A DNA stretch of 5,354 bases, from contig JANXYE010000313.1 in the NCBI GenBank assembly GCA_025350285.1, positions 1 through 5,354 of the forward strand. Direction: 5' to 3'. Within the stretch, counting starts at the first letter, position 1; every line of letters begins with the position of its first letter. The notes beneath the pieces were generated by a model. That model was not told the DNA's origin, did not search any database, and was given only the letters and a program-made list of their open reading frames with translations. Positions 4,850-5,354 of this stretch are shown here, piece by piece. The stretch comes from Chloroflexota bacterium (GTDB lineage: Bacteria > Chloroflexota > Dehalococcoidia > Tepidiformales > Tepidiformaceae). The position numbers and the translations under genes are program-made.

Positions 4850-5354
4850 ATGGTCACCGCGCTCGACCGTCCCCGCCCACTCCCCCGCCTGCTGCCCTAC
4901 CCCGACATCGTCGCCGTCTACGATATGACGGAGCAGCAGTACCTCGACTGGGACCAGCAGGGCGGCCTCGCCGACTGGGTGGACGGAAAGGTGTATCACT
5001 ACACGGTTGCTGGCGAGTCCCACCGGATCCAGGTCGGCTTTCTCATCGGATTCTTCGGCGGCTTCGGCATCGCCCTCGACGCCGGCCGTGCGCACCACGG
5101 CCCCTACGCCATGCGCACCCGCCCCGGGCATTCCTGGCGCGAGCCGGACATCATGTTCATCGCCGAACGCAACGCCCATCGTCTCACCGAGCAGGGCCTC
5201 ATGGGCCCCGCCGATATCGTCGTCGAAGTCGCCTCCACCGGCAGCACCCGCCGCGACCGCGAAGAGAAGCGCCTCGAATACGAAGCGGCCGGGGTCGCTG
5301 AATATTGGATCATCGATCCGCGCCCTCGCCGCCGGACCATCGACTTCTACGTCC
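4850..5354 (+). CDS. Uma2-family putative restriction endonuclease (DUF820), 3' end cut by window
   Basis: The first 168 residues of a Uma2/DUF820 protein, a PD-(D/E)XK-like nuclease fold; the full family length is about 180-200 residues, so little is missing. Motifs in order are YLDWDQQGGLADWVDGKV (31-48), the family's N-terminal segment; REPDI (97-101) with D100; DIVVEVAS (122-129) with E126; REEKRLEYEAAGVAEYW (137-153) with K140; and IIDPRPR (154-160). D100, E126 and K140 are the presumed metal and catalytic residues. The usual glutamate of EWVDG is aspartate here (D42). Such genes occur in many copies in Chloroflexota and Cyanobacteria, and their biological role is not settled; no partner methyltransferase is in the window. 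The ATG at 4850 has no ribosome-binding site but lies six bases after TATAAC. An in-frame ATG at 4925 would drop the conserved start of the domain only slightly and is a weaker choice. Confidence 0.93.
   Translation, partial: MVTALDRPRPLPRLLPYPDIVAVYDMTEQQYLDWDQQGGLADWVDGKVYHYTVAGESHRIQVGFLIGFFGGFGIALDAGRAHHGPYAMRTRPGHSWREPDIMFIAERNAHRLTEQGLMGPADIVVEVASTGSTRRDREEKRLEYEAAGVAEYWIIDPRPRRRTIDFYV

Noticed and set aside
4766..5179. N-terminal extension of the crotonase gene to 5179
   Set aside because: It is antisense to the clear Uma2 coding sequence and the crotonase domain begins at the ATG at 4765.

Overview
This GC-rich window looks like part of a bacterial chromosome with closely packed genes and strongly G/C-ending codons. 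Starts include ATG, GTG and TTG, and most genes have a clear GGAGG ribosome-binding site. The mix of a Uma2-type nuclease, a PF04909-type amidohydrolase, an SDR, a crotonase and an MBL hydrolase resembles what is common in Chloroflexota, with Actinobacteria the main alternative. That assignment is inferred from protein flavour. The window has no rRNA, tRNA or other marker to settle it.

Layout: six genes lie on the minus strand and one on the plus strand. In minus-strand transcription order they are an enoyl-CoA hydratase-like crotonase (4765-3977), an unrecognised 104-residue protein starting at TTG (3898-3584), a metal-dependent amidohydrolase (3544-2300), a classical SDR oxidoreductase (2046-1276), a DUF3558-like lipoprotein (1251-658), and the N-terminal 120 residues of an MBL-fold hydrolase (362 to the window edge). 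A Uma2-family endonuclease-like gene diverges from the crotonase at 4850 and runs off the right edge.

The pairs 3898/3544 (39-base gap) and 1276/1251 (24-base gap) are close enough for co-transcription. The larger spacers (363-657 and 2047-2299) carry a shared 29-base repeat, a strong hairpin, an inverted-repeat structure and a possible 11-codon leader ORF. The 84-base divergent spacer between the crotonase and Uma2 carries a perfect 14-base palindrome and a TATAAC box placed so that the Uma2 mRNA may be leaderless.

The crotonase, SDR, amidohydrolase and MBL hydrolase together suggest a small catabolic cluster acting on a carboxylic acid or CoA-linked substrate. The substrate cannot be read from the sequence. 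No clearly new system such as a defence island, CRISPR array or mobile element is visible. The most worthwhile leads are the missing second catalytic glutamate in the crotonase, the dispersed intergenic repeat, the small TTG-start protein and the divergent control region.
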